The notes under the pieces are model-generated. The model was not told the origin of the DNA and did not search any database. It saw only the letters and a list, made by a program, of their open reading frames with translations. A stretch of 64,000 nucleotides of DNA from Trichocoleus desertorum NBK24 (GTDB lineage Bacteria; Cyanobacteriota; Cyanobacteriia; FACHB-46): NCBI RefSeq assembly GCF_030409055.1, contig NZ_CP116619.1:4605628-4669627 (forward strand), written 5' to 3'. Positions within the stretch are counted from its first letter, which is position 1; each line of letters opens with the position of its first letter. This document shows, one piece after another, positions 35,182 through 44,996 of this stretch. Position numbers and translations under genes: made by a program.

Positions 35182-37485
35182 ATGCTGAACATTCCTCAAA
35201 CTCTGGCCGAGGAGCTAAACCTCAGACCTAATCAGGTAAAAAATGCGCTGGAACTCTTTGCCGAAGGAGCCACCGTTCCCTTTATTGCTCGCTACCGCAA
35301 AGAGCGCACCGGGGAGATGAATGAGGTGCAACTGCGAGATCTCTCCGATCGCTACACCTACCTCACCGAGTTGGAAGAGCGCAAAGCGTCCATCCTAGAG
35401 GCGATCGCGGCTCAGGGAAAACTAACCGAGGAATTGCAGGCTAAGATCACCCATTGTCTCCAGAAAACCGAATTAGAAGACCTCTACCTGCCCTACAAGC
35501 CCAAGCGCCGCACTAGAGCCACCATTGCCAGAGAAAGAGGATTACAACCGCTAGCGGAGTTTATTCAGGCTCTCAATCGCCCCGATGCTGCTCCTACTGC
35601 CTTAGTGACAGAAGCCAGCAAATATATTTCCGAGGAGCAAGGCGTAAAGACGGCTGAAGATGCCCTTCAGGGTGCCTCAGATATCTTGGCAGAGGGCATT
35701 GCCGAGCAAGCAGAGCTACGGGCCTATTTGCGGGACTATCTGATGGAGACAGGTATCTTTGTCTCCAAAATCAAGGTAGATCAGGCGGAAGGTACGACCA
35801 AGTTTGAGATGTACCGAAATTTCCAAGCTAAAGTTAAAGCGATCGCCCCTCATAACCTTTTAGCGCTGTATCGTGGGGAGGCAGAAGGCATTTTAGACTT
35901 TGACCTCACCTTTGATGAAACAGCGGTGCTCTCCTATTTGGAGTCACAGACGATTCGTACCAAGACTCCAGCGGTCCGCGACTTCTACCGCACCATGATT
36001 AAAGATGCCTTTAATCGTTTGATGAAAACCTCTTTAATCAGTGAGGCCCGCAGCGATCGCAAAGCCTACGCCGATATGGAGTCGATCAAAACCTTTGAAG
36101 CCAATCTCCGGGAATTGCTGCTCTCTAGCCCTGCTGGGATGAAGCCGACTCTCGCGATCGACCCTGGTTTCCGCACAGGCTGTAAAGTAGCGGTTCTCGA
36201 CCAAACAGCACAGTTTCTTGCCTATCAAGCCATCTTTCCCCACCAAGCAGCCGCTCAACGCGCCCAAGCCGCTGCCACCCTCAAACAACTGATTGAACAA
36301 TATCAGGTTGAACTGATCGCGATCGGCAATGGCACCGCTGGAAGAGAAACCGATGAGTTCGTCACAGAAGTCTTAGCAACCTTAGACCATAAACCGATTA
36401 AGGTGATGGTGAACGAGTCGGGAGCTTCCATCTATTCGGCGAGTGAAGTGGCGATCGCCGAATTCCCTAACTTGGACATCACCGTGCGAGGTGCAATTAG
36501 CATTGGGCGGCGCTTGCAAGATCCCTTGGCGGAACTGGTGAAGATTGACCCCAAATCTATCGGGGTGGGGCAGTACCAGCATGACGTAGACCAAAAACTG
36601 CTGAAAAAGAAGCTGGATGAAACGGTAGAGAGCTGCGTCAACTATGTGGGCGTAGACCTTAACACCGCTTCTAAGGAGTTGCTCACCTTTGTTTCTGGCA
36701 TCACTCCTACGATCGCCAACAACATCGTCGCCTACCGTAACCAAAACGGTGCCTTCAAGAACCGCCGTTTACTCCTAAAAGTGCCAAAGCTCGGCCCCAA
36801 AGCCTTTGAGCAGGCCGCAGGCTTTTTACGGATTCGAGACGGCGAGAACCCGTTGGACAACACCGCCGTTCACCCAGAGAGCTACAAAGTCGTAGAAGCG
36901 ATCGCCAAGGATTTACAAGTACCTCTCACCCAAATCACGCAAGTGGCAGAACGGGTAAACTCGACCAATCTGAAAAAATATGTGACGGAGACGGTGGGAG
37001 AACCGACGCTACGCGACATGATCAGTGAGTTAGAAAAACCAGGTCGTGACCCTCGCGCTGAGTTCAAATACGCCACCTTTAGAGAAGGGGTGAAAGAGAT
37101 CTCCGATCTACAAGTGGGGATGGAACTGGAAGGCGTGGTCACCAATGTGGCGAACTTTGGAGCCTTTGTAGACATCGGTGTGCATCAAGACGGCTTAGTC
37201 CACATCTCCCAACTCGCCGATCGCTTCGTCAGCGACCCCAAACAAATTGTGAAAGTGGGTCAGGTAGTAAAGGTACGAGTGCTGGAGGTCAACGAAGCTC
37301 TCAAGCGCATCAGCTTAACCATGCGCTCTGGGCAAGAAGCTCCAAGACCCACCAGTAAGCCGAGTCAGGGCAAGCAGGTTAACCAACCACAGAGCGAAAG
37401 GCAGGGTGAACAGCAGGGCGATCGCACCAAACTCCCACCCGCCACACTCAACGACCTCAAAGCCAAATTCGGCAAGAAACGCTAA
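35182..37485 (+). CDS. tex: Tex-family RNA-binding transcription accessory protein
   Basis: A 767-residue protein with the full Tex architecture. It has an N-terminal helical domain (LRPNQVKNALELFAEGATVPFIARYRKERTG), a YqgF/RNase H-like domain (about 320-450; LAIDPGFRTGCKVAVLD, IGNGTAGRETD), a helix-hairpin-helix region (about 490-560; GVDLNTASKELLTFVSGITPTIA) and a C-terminal S1 RNA-binding domain (about 645-720; GMELEGVVTNVANFGAFVDI). The tail is Gln/Pro-rich and basic. It binds nucleic acid and associates with transcription in other bacteria. ATG at 35182 directly follows a HIP1 motif, with no visible Shine-Dalgarno sequence. Confidence 0.96.
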   Translation: MLNIPQTLAEELNLRPNQVKNALELFAEGATVPFIARYRKERTGEMNEVQLRDLSDRYTYLTELEERKASILEAIAAQGKLTEELQAKITHCLQKTELEDLYLPYKPKRRTRATIARERGLQPLAEFIQALNRPDAAPTALVTEASKYISEEQGVKTAEDALQGASDILAEGIAEQAELRAYLRDYLMETGIFVSKIKVDQAEGTTKFEMYRNFQAKVKAIAPHNLLALYRGEAEGILDFDLTFDETAVLSYLESQTIRTKTPAVRDFYRTMIKDAFNRLMKTSLISEARSDRKAYADMESIKTFEANLRELLLSSPAGMKPTLAIDPGFRTGCKVAVLDQTAQFLAYQAIFPHQAAAQRAQAAATLKQLIEQYQVELIAIGNGTAGRETDEFVTEVLATLDHKPIKVMVNESGASIYSASEVAIAEFPNLDITVRGAISIGRRLQDPLAELVKIDPKSIGVGQYQHDVDQKLLKKKLDETVESCVNYVGVDLNTASKELLTFVSGITPTIANNIVAYRNQNGAFKNRRLLLKVPKLGPKAFEQAAGFLRIRDGENPLDNTAVHPESYKVVEAIAKDLQVPLTQITQVAERVNSTNLKKYVTETVGEPTLRDMISELEKPGRDPRAEFKYATFREGVKEISDLQVGMELEGVVTNVANFGAFVDIGVHQDGLVHISQLADRFVSDPKQIVKVGQVVKVRVLEVNEALKRISLTMRSGQEAPRPTSKPSQGKQVNQPQSERQGEQQGDRTKLPPATLNDLKAKFGKKR

Positions 37486-37692
37486 AGAGACTCAGCGATC
37501 GCTCCTGGTTGAGGAGAAGTAGGGCGATCGCCGTCACTTGATTAGTAAGGTATCAAGGGCTTATGGCTCACCATACTTACCCTCTCGGTAAAAGCTGGAG
37601 CCACATAATAACTAGACTTACCGAAAAAGTTAATCCTTGAGGCTCAAACAACCCCATATTTGGTTATTACGATAAAGCGACTTATCAATCTA

Positions 37693-38031
37693 CTAGCGCT
37701 TTCGAGAACTACTTTGCACTTGTATTTGCTTATTGATATCAGCCGAGTATAGATGCATTTTGATGTCATTGCGAACATTAAATCCTAGTAGATGTTCGAC
37801 AATTGAAGGCTGACTAAGATTACAAGCAAAGATATGCTGACCATAAATGAATGATATGGAGACGTCTCCACTTGGAAGTACTCCTATACCCCATTCATAG
37901 AGTTGCCGTGTCACAAGAGGTCCAAATTCGTCATAGCGTATTGAGATCTCAAGATCCTTTCGACGTGGGTAAACCCCCTGGAGAGGGGACAAACATAGCT
38001 CAAGCTCTATCTGGATAAACGTTCCAAGCAA
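37693..38031 (-). CDS. Hypothetical protein, unknown
   Basis: 112 codons starting at a TTG, without a clear ribosome site. The protein shows alternating hydrophobic residues (IELELCLSPLQ, LEISIRYDEFGPLV, VSISFIYGQHIFAC) suggesting a beta-rich fold. I do not recognise a family. It lies 85 nt downstream of the HNH gene on the same strand and could be its partner. The terminal SSRKR is basic. Codon pattern is plausible, but the weak start leaves the call uncertain. Confidence 0.45.
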   Translation of the reverse strand: MLGTFIQIELELCLSPLQGVYPRRKDLEISIRYDEFGPLVTRQLYEWGIGVLPSGDVSISFIYGQHIFACNLSQPSIVEHLLGFNVRNDIKMHLYSADINKQIQVQSSSRKR

Positions 38032-38116
38032 CTACCTTGTAGGAAAATTGGAAGAAGAACTGGGAGACCAATAACGGAATTAATAGGGGTTCAGCTTTTA
38101 CTAGTTGAGAATGAAA

Positions 38117-38746
38117 TCAAGAAGCTACGAAAGTGGAATCAATCACTTTAACTGTTGAGAGGCTAGAAGGTTTAACGGCTCTAGCTTCTGGGTAGGTTTG
38201 TCCCCCTCCCAGGTAAACCCCATATCCAACCTGCCACCTGTTTCCAAATTTCCCTCGTCTAGCGTGATCACGGGCAGCATCAAATTTTGAGTCATAAGGG
38301 TTAATCCCTGAATTAATCATTGCTTCCAAACCAACTTTGAGAAGGAATCGTGCAATATGGGAAGCAGCCTTCTCTGACTGATAAACTAGAAATGGCTTAC
38401 GTCTTAATACATTGTGATAATGTTCAACGCATTCTTCTTCAGCCACAAAGAGAAGAGTATCGGTAAAGCCGGAAGAAATCAGGTGTAAACCTTTTCGTGC
38501 CTCATATTTAGGTAATCTACCTTTTTTGCTTTTAATTACGTATCCAAGCCGTTCTAGAATAAACGGTGGCTCAGAAATCACTCTATTTTCGACTTTAGAT
38601 CCAAAATACTGATTGCACTCATCACAGACAAATCCTTTGGGAAGAATCCAATCATCATTCCCAAGCGACTCAGGAATAGGGTGTTCAATCTTCTCGAAAG
38701 ATGCATCTGCACGAAAACAAAATAGACATTTATAAGGAGCTTTCAT
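38117..38746 (-). CDS. HNH endonuclease-like protein (HNH_5 type)
   Basis: About 209 residues from ATG at 38746 (MKAPYKCLFCF); the frame extends 9 codons upstream. The first ~55 residues hold an HNH fold: CLFC, then EHPIPESLGNDD and CDECNQYFG. The two Cys pairs would bind zinc, with His (EHPIPE) and Asn (CN) as active-site positions. The remainder is unlike any family I know. Such proteins can act as homing, restriction or phage-defence nucleases. It lies in an accessory patch with small antitoxin-like genes and a Uma2 nuclease. Confidence 0.75.
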   Translation of the reverse strand: MKAPYKCLFCFRADASFEKIEHPIPESLGNDDWILPKGFVCDECNQYFGSKVENRVISEPPFILERLGYVIKSKKGRLPKYEARKGLHLISSGFTDTLLFVAEEECVEHYHNVLRRKPFLVYQSEKAASHIARFLLKVGLEAMINSGINPYDSKFDAARDHARRGKFGNRWQVGYGVYLGGGQTYPEARAVKPSSLSTVKVIDSTFVAS

Positions 38747-38833
38747 TCTCAAACACCCTAAGATCCATGCCAAGCCTACTTAATTGACATATCACTTGAC
38801 TAAAGCACTGCTGCCCACAAAATAAACTGGTAT

Positions 38834-39097
38834 CTATCGGCGTTCCTCAACGATCTTTTGAGAAATAGGTTCGCCTTGAACTTGAATAAGGTGCTGAAGC
38901 GTTTTGCGCTTAGAGGTAGGAAGCTTAATCTGCCGCACCAATCCAGAAACAACTAATGATTGATGAAAAGCCGCCCGTTTAGCTGCTGCCTCCTTGCCCG
39001 CCAAATAACTCTGAACAGCCACATTAAGTTGCCGTAACTCAGACGGCTTCAGCGTTTGCAATTGCTCAAGAATTTGCTGAAGTACTGCTTGGGACAT
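38834..39097 (-). CDS. Small antitoxin-like protein
   Basis: An 87-residue protein. The N-terminal helix LQQILEQLQTLKPSELRQLNVAVQSYL is followed by a basic middle (GKEAAAKRAAFHQSL) and the ending LIQVQGEPISQKIVEERR. From memory, similar cyanobacterial proteins precede PIN-domain toxins; here the next gene downstream encodes an HNH protein instead, so it may be an orphan. It lies 28 nt downstream of the 72-residue gene on the same strand, so the two are probably co-transcribed. Function not shown. Confidence 0.6.
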   Translation of the reverse strand: MSQAVLQQILEQLQTLKPSELRQLNVAVQSYLAGKEAAAKRAAFHQSLVVSGLVRQIKLPTSKRKTLQHLIQVQGEPISQKIVEERR

Positions 39098-39125
39098 CTT
39101 TATAACCTACAAGCTAGGGTAACTT

Positions 39126-39344
39126 TCACGAGGTGGAGGGGAATTCATCACGGTAGGACTCAAAAGTGGGAAATTCAGAAATTTCTTGATAGGAGAAAAC
39201 AACATCTGACCACTGAGAAACTGGTAGATTCTGCGTTAACTGGCGTAGAGCTTGGAGAATCAGGGTTTGGAGTGGAATATTTGACAGGGCTGCTTGGCGA
39301 ACTAGATCTTCGAGATCTGGCGGGAGATCGACCGTAATTTGCAT
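39126..39344 (-). CDS. Small antitoxin-like protein, DNA-binding type
   Basis: A 72-residue protein. MQITVDLPPDLEDLVRQAALSN followed by LQTLILQALRQL resembles a ribbon-helix-helix-type antitoxin, with a strand at the start and two helices after. The acidic, aromatic tail (FSYQEISEFPTFESYRDEFPS) would be the toxin-binding part. No recognisable toxin lies immediately beside it; the following gene is another small antitoxin-like protein. A HIP1 site stands just upstream of its promoter region near 39388. Confidence 0.6.
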   Translation of the reverse strand: MQITVDLPPDLEDLVRQAALSNIPLQTLILQALRQLTQNLPVSQWSDVVFSYQEISEFPTFESYRDEFPSTS

Positions 39345-39409
39345 CAGTTTGCCCTACTCGTTATTACTGATTATGGCGCTGTAGGGGCGATCGCAACTTC
39401 TCCAACTGT

Positions 39410-40018
39410 TTAATCGGGCAACCTAGCTTCTTGAAACAATTGCTGAGGAATAAATTGCAAATTCTCTAGTAGTGGATCGGTCATGCTAGAGGTTTTTGTG
39501 TAAGTCCGAGGAGGCGCATCCGGGTAGAACACCGTGATACTTCTCGCTCGCGCATCTACAACCCAAACCCGTGAAACTCCCGCTTGCAAATAATCTGTTG
39601 CTTTTTCCACCATCTCGCCAAACGTCTGCCCTGGTGAAATGATTTCTACCACAAGCTCTGGGGCGACAGGACAAGCTTCATCCAGCAACCAATCGGCAGC
39701 AAGTCTAGTGTAAGACACATAGGTCAAATCGGGTACAGGCACCCAGTTTTCTCCTTGGCGCTTCAACACAATAGCCCATTCTGGATATACCCAGCCGTGC
39801 TCCTGTCCCCATGCCTGGAGGAGATTCAAGAGCACAGTTTGAATCGCAGCATGAAATCGCTTGGGTGACATTTTCGGAATCGCTTGGCCTGCTACTAACT
39901 CACAGGCAACCTCGGTATCTGGCAACGACAGAAACTCGGTCAACGTTAGATAATGGGTGGCTTGAGTCATGAACCGTTTATCACCGTACTCACCGCTCAC
40001 CTCCAGTTTAATTGCCAT
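39410..40018 (-). CDS. Uma2-family (DUF820) PD-(D/E)xK nuclease-like protein
   Basis: A 202-residue protein (or 186 from ATG at 39970). The Uma2 pattern is clear: TLTEFLSLPD...ELVAGQ, VPDLTYVSY (catalytic Asp region), PELVVEIISPGQTFGEMVEKATDYLQAGVSRVWVVDA (Glu and Lys of the PD-D/E-xK core), then the SITVFYPD strand. Uma2 proteins are very common in cyanobacteria, often in many copies, and their role is unknown. The second Met start (MTQATHYLTLTEFL) fits the family's usual N-terminus better. Confidence 0.9.
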   Translation of the reverse strand: MAIKLEVSGEYGDKRFMTQATHYLTLTEFLSLPDTEVACELVAGQAIPKMSPKRFHAAIQTVLLNLLQAWGQEHGWVYPEWAIVLKRQGENWVPVPDLTYVSYTRLAADWLLDEACPVAPELVVEIISPGQTFGEMVEKATDYLQAGVSRVWVVDARARSITVFYPDAPPRTYTKTSSMTDPLLENLQFIPQQLFQEARLPD

Positions 40019-40072
40019 CCCTGTAGGAGAAAAGATGATTAGGAGTTCAGCATTGCCAAACCCCTACTGTTT

Positions 40073-42637
40073 CTATGCCACTACGAAGTTGATTAACTTA
40101 CCAGGCACGACAATCACCTTCTTGATCTCCTTGCCTTCGATGTAGCGCTGAGCCAATTCCGACTCGCGGGCATATTGCTCTTGGGCTGCTTTGTCAGCTC
40201 CCGCAGGTACTTGGATGCTGCCGCGGGTTTTACCCAAGATCTGAATCACAATCGTGATCTCATCCGCTACCAAAGCCGCAGGGTCCGCTGCAGGCCAAGC
40301 TTGCAAGTGAATCGATTCCGTATGCCCAATCCGCTGCCATAGCTCATCGGCAATATGTGGAGCCAAAGGAGCCAACAACAAAAGCAACGTCTGAATCCCT
40401 TCTACATAGATAGGAGACTCTTTGCAGGTGGCATCTGTGAGCGCATTGCTCAGCTTCATCAACTCAGACACCGCTGTGTTGAATTGATATTCTCCTTCAA
40501 AGTCCTCCGTCACCGCTTGGATCGCCGTATGAATGGCGCGACGGAGATCCTTCTCTGGCTTGCTTAGTTCAGCAAGATTGGCTTTCTTAGTGCGATCGCC
40601 ACCCTTCTCGGCAAACTCACTTACCAAGCGCCACACCCGACCCAAGAAGCGGAACTGACCTTCCACATCGGCGTCATCCCACTCCAAGTCTTTCTCTGGA
40701 GGAGCCTTAAATAGGATAAACATCCGGGCTGTATCCGCGCCATACTTCGCCAACACCGCCTCTGGATCAACCCCGTTGTACTTCGACTTGGACATCTTCT
40801 CGTAGAAGACTTCCAATGCTTCCCCAGTTTCGGGGTCTTTGGGGTCGGCAGCGTTCACCAAGTTAGGCGTGACATACTTGCCCGTCGTGGAATTCTTATA
40901 GGTCAAGCCTTGCACCATGCCCTGAGTCAACAAGCGCTCAAAGGGTTCATCGAAACTGAGGAGGCCGCGATCGCGTAACACCTTGGTAAAGAAGCGGGAG
41001 TAGAGCAAGTGCAGAATCGCATGTTCAATCCCACCCACATACTGATCTACCGCCATCCAGTCATTGGTGATGGCAGGATCAAATGCTTGCTGATCGTTGT
41101 TGGCATCCGGGTAGCGGAGGAAATACCACGACGAATCAATAAAGGTATCCATCGTGTCTGTCTCACGCTTCGCTGCGGTGCCACAACTGGGACAAGGCAC
41201 ATTCACCCAATCTTCCAATTGAGCCAAAGGAGATGGCCCCCGACCGGAGAACGCGATATTTTCTGGCAACCGCACTGGGAGATCTTGGTCTGGCACAGGT
41301 ACCGCGCCACACTTGGGGCAATGAATGATCGGAATCGGTGCGCCCCAATAGCGTTGACGGGAGATCAACCAATCTCGCAAACGGTACTGCACCCGTGCCT
41401 TACCAAACCCTTGCGCCTCGGCAAACTTCACGATCGCTTCTTTGCCTTGGGTCGATGGCGTGCCATCAAACTGACTAGAATTGACCATGATTCCTGGTTC
41501 AGTGTAAGCAGCTTCTAGAGGCGCATTGGTATCACCGCCTTCCGGCACAATCACTGTCTTGATCGGTAAGTTCTTTTCTGTGGCGAACTTGAAGTCACGG
41601 ACATCATGAGCGGGCACCCCCATGACTGCCCCAGTGCCATATTCGTACAGCACATAGTCGGCAATCAGGATTGGCACTTCCTCTCCCGTAAAGGGATTAA
41701 TCCCTTTGCCGCCAGTCGGAATGCCACGCTTGGGTTTGTCCTCTGCGGTTCGCTCCAATTCGCTCTGACTTGCCACTTCTTTGGCGAATGCTTCTACTGC
41801 CTCTTGGCGATCGCTCGTGGTGACGCGAGCCGTGAGGGGATGCTCTGGCGCGAGCACCATATAAGTCACGCCATAAACTGTATCTGGGCGAGTGGTAAAC
41901 ACCCCAATTTTTTCGTCAGATCCCACAATGGGGAATTCCAAATAAGCCCCGACTGATTTGCCAATCCAGTTAGCCTGCATCAGCTTGACTCGCTCAGGCC
42001 AACCCTTGAGCTTGTCGAGGTCAGTGAGCAACTGCTCGGCATAATCGGTGATCTTGAGGAACCATTGCTTCAGCAGCTTCCGCTCAACCTTTGCCCCCGA
42101 TCGCCAAGAACGACCTTCATTGTCTACCTGTTCGTTTGCTAATACAGTTTGGTCAACCGGGTCCCAGTTCACTGCCGACTCTTTCTGGTACGCCAAGCCA
42201 GCCTGGTAGAACTGCAAGAAGATCCACTGAGTCCAGCGGTAGTAGTCTGGAGAGCAGGTCGTGACTTCTCGGCTCCAGTCGAAACAGGTGCCCAGCTTCT
42301 GCAACTGCTTCTGCATCTGAGCGACGTTTTTGTAAGTCCACTCGGCGGGTTGAATCCCGCGATCGATCGCCGCGTTTTCAGCAGGCAGACCAAAGGCATC
42401 CCAGCCCATTGGGTGCAGCACGCGGTAGCCCTGCATTTTCTTCAGCCGCGCAATCACATCGGCAATGGTATACACCCGCACGTGCCCCATGTGCAGATTG
42501 CCCGAAGGATAGGGGAACATGGACAGCGCGTAAAACTTTGGCTTGTTAGGATCTGTAGAGGTCTGGTCTAAGCCTAGCTCAGTCCAAGTTTGCTGCCACT
42601 TTTCCTCAATTGCTTTGGGGGTATACCGGGACTCCAC
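40073..42637 (-). CDS. leuS: Leucyl-tRNA synthetase
   Basis: An 854-residue class Ia aminoacyl-tRNA synthetase. The HIGH motif appears as [14 protein letters not shown] (about 43-56) and the KMSKS motif as [10 protein letters not shown] (about 615). The CP1 editing domain is marked by [13 protein letters not shown]. Two Cys pairs (CPKCG and CPSCG, about 435-475) should bind zinc. The anticodon-binding helices and C-terminal tRNA-contact domain complete the protein. It charges tRNA-Leu with leucine in the cytoplasm. A divergent gene starts 81 nt away, so the short gap holds both promoters. Confidence 0.98.
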   Translation of the reverse strand: MESRYTPKAIEEKWQQTWTELGLDQTSTDPNKPKFYALSMFPYPSGNLHMGHVRVYTIADVIARLKKMQGYRVLHPMGWDAFGLPAENAAIDRGIQPAEWTYKNVAQMQKQLQKLGTCFDWSREVTTCSPDYYRWTQWIFLQFYQAGLAYQKESAVNWDPVDQTVLANEQVDNEGRSWRSGAKVERKLLKQWFLKITDYAEQLLTDLDKLKGWPERVKLMQANWIGKSVGAYLEFPIVGSDEKIGVFTTRPDTVYGVTYMVLAPEHPLTARVTTSDRQEAVEAFAKEVASQSELERTAEDKPKRGIPTGGKGINPFTGEEVPILIADYVLYEYGTGAVMGVPAHDVRDFKFATEKNLPIKTVIVPEGGDTNAPLEAAYTEPGIMVNSSQFDGTPSTQGKEAIVKFAEAQGFGKARVQYRLRDWLISRQRYWGAPIPIIHCPKCGAVPVPDQDLPVRLPENIAFSGRGPSPLAQLEDWVNVPCPSCGTAAKRETDTMDTFIDSSWYFLRYPDANNDQQAFDPAITNDWMAVDQYVGGIEHAILHLLYSRFFTKVLRDRGLLSFDEPFERLLTQGMVQGLTYKNSTTGKYVTPNLVNAADPKDPETGEALEVFYEKMSKSKYNGVDPEAVLAKYGADTARMFILFKAPPEKDLEWDDADVEGQFRFLGRVWRLVSEFAEKGGDRTKKANLAELSKPEKDLRRAIHTAIQAVTEDFEGEYQFNTAVSELMKLSNALTDATCKESPIYVEGIQTLLLLLAPLAPHIADELWQRIGHTESIHLQAWPAADPAALVADEITIVIQILGKTRGSIQVPAGADKAAQEQYARESELAQRYIEGKEIKKVIVVPGKLINFVVA

Positions 42638-42717
42638 GAACGGAACTCCTGCTAAATTTCAGTCATCTGGTTTGCCTAACTATTCTAGTTGCTCGACACG
42701 AGTCTATTACATTGCAA

Positions 42718-43134
42718 ATGGATTTCTTGAGAGTCTTTGTCTACGGCACCCTCAAGCCTGGAGAGGTAAATTATCAACGTTACTGTGCAGGCAAAGTCAC
42801 AGCAGCAACTCCCGCGATCGCCCGTGGTCAGCTCTTTGCTCTAGCCTTGGGCTACCCAGCCATGACTTGGGGAACTCAAATGGTGCATGGTTTCTTACTT
42901 AGTTTTGAGGACACAGCTATCTTGGCCCGCTTGGATGCTTTAGAGGATTTTGTCCCAGGGCGATCGCTAGAGCAGAACGAATATCAGCGAGAAGTGATTA
43001 CGGTTTGCGATTCTGAAGGGCGACCTTTAGGTGATGCTTGGGCTTACCTCATGCATCCTCAGCGCATTCAACAACTTCAAGGCGTCTTACTACCCAATGG
43101 AATTTGGAGTGCTCAAAGTTTGCCAGTTGAGTAA
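42718..43134 (+). CDS. Gamma-glutamylcyclotransferase-like protein (GGCT/AIG2 fold)
   Basis: 138 residues from ATG at 42718, which yields MDFLRVFVYGTLKPG; the frame runs 36 codons further upstream, but that part overlaps leuS's start region and is not family-like. VFVYGTLKPG is the substrate loop of the GGCT fold. LDALEDF, with the likely catalytic Glu, and EYQREVITV complete the pattern. Members release 5-oxoproline from gamma-glutamyl peptides or act on other gamma-glutamylamines; the substrate here is unknown. Confidence 0.88.
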   Translation: MDFLRVFVYGTLKPGEVNYQRYCAGKVTAATPAIARGQLFALALGYPAMTWGTQMVHGFLLSFEDTAILARLDALEDFVPGRSLEQNEYQREVITVCDSEGRPLGDAWAYLMHPQRIQQLQGVLLPNGIWSAQSLPVE

Positions 43135-43150
43135 ACCTTGACAAAATAAA

Positions 43151-43185
43151 AGAGGCAAAGCATCTTCCACCCATGCTTCACCTCT
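43151..43185. terminator. Hairpin terminator shared by convergent genes
   Basis: AGAGGCAAAGCAT (43151-43163) and ATGCTTCACCTCT (43173-43185) pair over 11 of 13 positions with a 9-nt loop. On the minus strand the hairpin is followed by TTTATTTTG, a fair T-tail, so it probably ends the sigma/anti-sigma transcript. It lies 17 nt after the GGCT-like stop on the plus strand. Confidence 0.65.
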
Positions 43186-43289
43186 TCGGTGCCTGATTTT
43201 GTGACCTGATGTCGTTGCCTGGAGAACTGAGACCTGCGATCGCTAGAAGTTGTCTAGTGACTCACACTCTTTAGTCTTTCAGTAAACAA

Positions 43290-43916
43290 TTAGCGAATAT
43301 TGGCGTTGGAATCGTTATAAATGTCGCCATCTACAGCGGCGGGCATAGAAACCGGAGCCTTAGGAATTTGCACCACGGGCTGGTCTAACGCGATCATCAA
43401 AGCATCAGAATTAACAGATGACGCTGAGCTTGGCAGTTGCGCGTTTTGAGTTGCACCCGACCCTTCAATCGGGGACTGGGCAAACTGAGGTCTGAACGCA
43501 TCACTACCAGGCAAGAAGCCTGAAACCGCACCGACAAACAAAGCTGCAACCGCTGCGCCACCCCAAAGCAGAATTTGCTTAGGCCGACGATTAACCCGCT
43601 TAAACACAGCATCCACTGTTTGCTCTACGGATTGGCTTGCCGCAGGTACTGGCATCGATTGCAAACCTTGGCGAAGTTCTAGCAAGCGAGTATACAAGCG
43701 CTTCACAACGGGGTCTGTTGCTAGCCACTCTTCGACTTGCTTACGTTCTGCGGCGGTGACTTCACCATCCAGGTAAGCACTCAATAATTCAAAGCGATCG
43801 CGTTGGAGCATAGAAAGGGCACCCGTAGGTTGATGGGGAGTATCAATCTGTCCAGTGAAACCATCCTCAGAGGATGTGGATTCAGAGCGGTTACGGGACT
43901 CAAATTCAGGCATCAT
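43290..43916 (-). CDS. Anti-sigma factor (membrane-anchored), partner of SigG
   Basis: A 208-residue protein. Residues ~38-85 form the anti-sigma domain (RDRFELLSAYLDGEVTAAERKQVEEWLATDP), typical of sigma-regulator proteins but without any cysteine, so it is not a zinc-binding type. One transmembrane helix (about 117-137, ILLWGGAAVAALFVGAVSGFL) follows. The rest, rich in Ser/Ala/Pro, would be extracytoplasmic. It should hold the upstream sigma factor inactive until a surface signal arrives. It follows sigG by 145 nt, in the arrangement known for cyanobacterial SigG and its anti-sigma partner. Confidence 0.85.
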   Translation of the reverse strand: MMPEFESRNRSESTSSEDGFTGQIDTPHQPTGALSMLQRDRFELLSAYLDGEVTAAERKQVEEWLATDPVVKRLYTRLLELRQGLQSMPVPAASQSVEQTVDAVFKRVNRRPKQILLWGGAAVAALFVGAVSGFLPGSDAFRPQFAQSPIEGSGATQNAQLPSSASSVNSDALMIALDQPVVQIPKAPVSMPAAVDGDIYNDSNANIR

Positions 43917-44061
43917 TTTTACATCACTACCAGGTCACGCCAGGGAAAACACACCAAAATTCACAAACAATTTAGTCCAACTAGACCAATCATAGAAGAA
44001 CAATTTGGGACTGACACTGTTCCTACAGTCAGAAAACCCAACTTACTCCTAAGGGGCTAGA

Positions 44062-44721
44062 CTACTGACCGTCTAAATAATTCTGCAATTGGAACTGCAA
44101 GCGCTGTCTAGCACGAGCAATTCTTGACTTTACAGTACCCAGGGAAACACCTGTAATTTCGGCAATTTCTTCATAGGCCATGCCTTCAATTTCGCGCAAC
44201 ACAATGGTAGTGCGGAAAACTTCTGGCAAATCAGCGATCGCCTCATGAAGCTGGTCGTAAAACTCTCGGGTGGTCATGTGTTCTTCTGGGCCTGGATCGG
44301 CAGAAGCAATCTCCCAATCCATTTCGCCGTCATCCATGGCTCGCGGCGCGTCTAAAGAGAGAGGCTCTGCAACTCGCTTGCGCTTGCGAAGTTCGTCGTA
44401 GAACAAGTTGGTGGCAATACGGCTCAGCCAACCCCGGAATTTAACTGGGTCATTTAAGCGTTTGACGTTGCGGTAAACTCGAATCCAGACTTCTTGAGCC
44501 AGATCTGAGCGATCCTGCCAATCTGGAGCCAGGTGATACAGCACCCGCTCTACATGGGATTGATAGCGCCGCATTAATTCAGCGAATGCCGAGCGATCGG
44601 GCCGCAGCCCTTCCTGACACTGCAAAATTAAATCGTAGTTTGAGAGTTTTTCGGGTTGCACTGGCACTTGAGGAGGATTCGCCTCAACCGTGGACCAGGA
44701 TACAGGAAGGGAGTGACTCAT
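44062..44721 (-). CDS. sigG: ECF (group 3) RNA polymerase sigma factor, SigG-like
   Basis: A 219-residue ECF sigma factor. Region 2 (about 45-115) carries AFAELMRRYQSHVERVLYHL and DLAQEVWIRVYRNV, then FRGWLSRIATNLFYDELRKRKR. Region 4 (about 160-210) contains LPEVFRTTIVLREIEGMAYEEIAEITGVSLGTVKSRIARARQRL. The N-terminal ~25 residues are an extension. In Synechocystis and Nostoc, SigG is essential or near-essential and is controlled by a linked anti-sigma factor; the same gene order here supports the identification. It probably directs envelope stress genes. Confidence 0.88.
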   Translation of the reverse strand: MSHSLPVSWSTVEANPPQVPVQPEKLSNYDLILQCQEGLRPDRSAFAELMRRYQSHVERVLYHLAPDWQDRSDLAQEVWIRVYRNVKRLNDPVKFRGWLSRIATNLFYDELRKRKRVAEPLSLDAPRAMDDGEMDWEIASADPGPEEHMTTREFYDQLHEAIADLPEVFRTTIVLREIEGMAYEEIAEITGVSLGTVKSRIARARQRLQFQLQNYLDGQ

Positions 44722-44996
44722 GGGTGGAATCTGGGTCTATAACATTCCTGTTTTGTTTGACGCCCGTAGATTCAGAGAGTTCCCAAGACTCGCCTCAGTT
44801 AGTTTTAACCCTAGGTATTTGGATTGGGCCGCTGAGTGGAGACCCATTCTGCTCCCAAGGCTAGCTAAGGCTGATCATCCCGCATCTTGCACATGGTTTT
44901 CATTAACGACATTTCAATAGTACTTTGCGGATTGCCGATTGTTTCAACATCAGGTCAACATCGGGCAAGTTCTACCAACACCCATCTACTAGAAAG

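Noticed and set aside
37540-39385. Segment without HIP1 octamers as a sign of horizontal transfer
   Set aside because: An equally long HIP1-free stretch (about 46760-48570) occurs inside dnaE, so absence of HIP1 alone is not evidence of foreign origin.
40100-42600. Several long plus-strand frames inside leuS (such as 41009-41518 and 42149-42571)
   Set aside because: They lie opposite a clear, complete leuS and arise from its codon bias.
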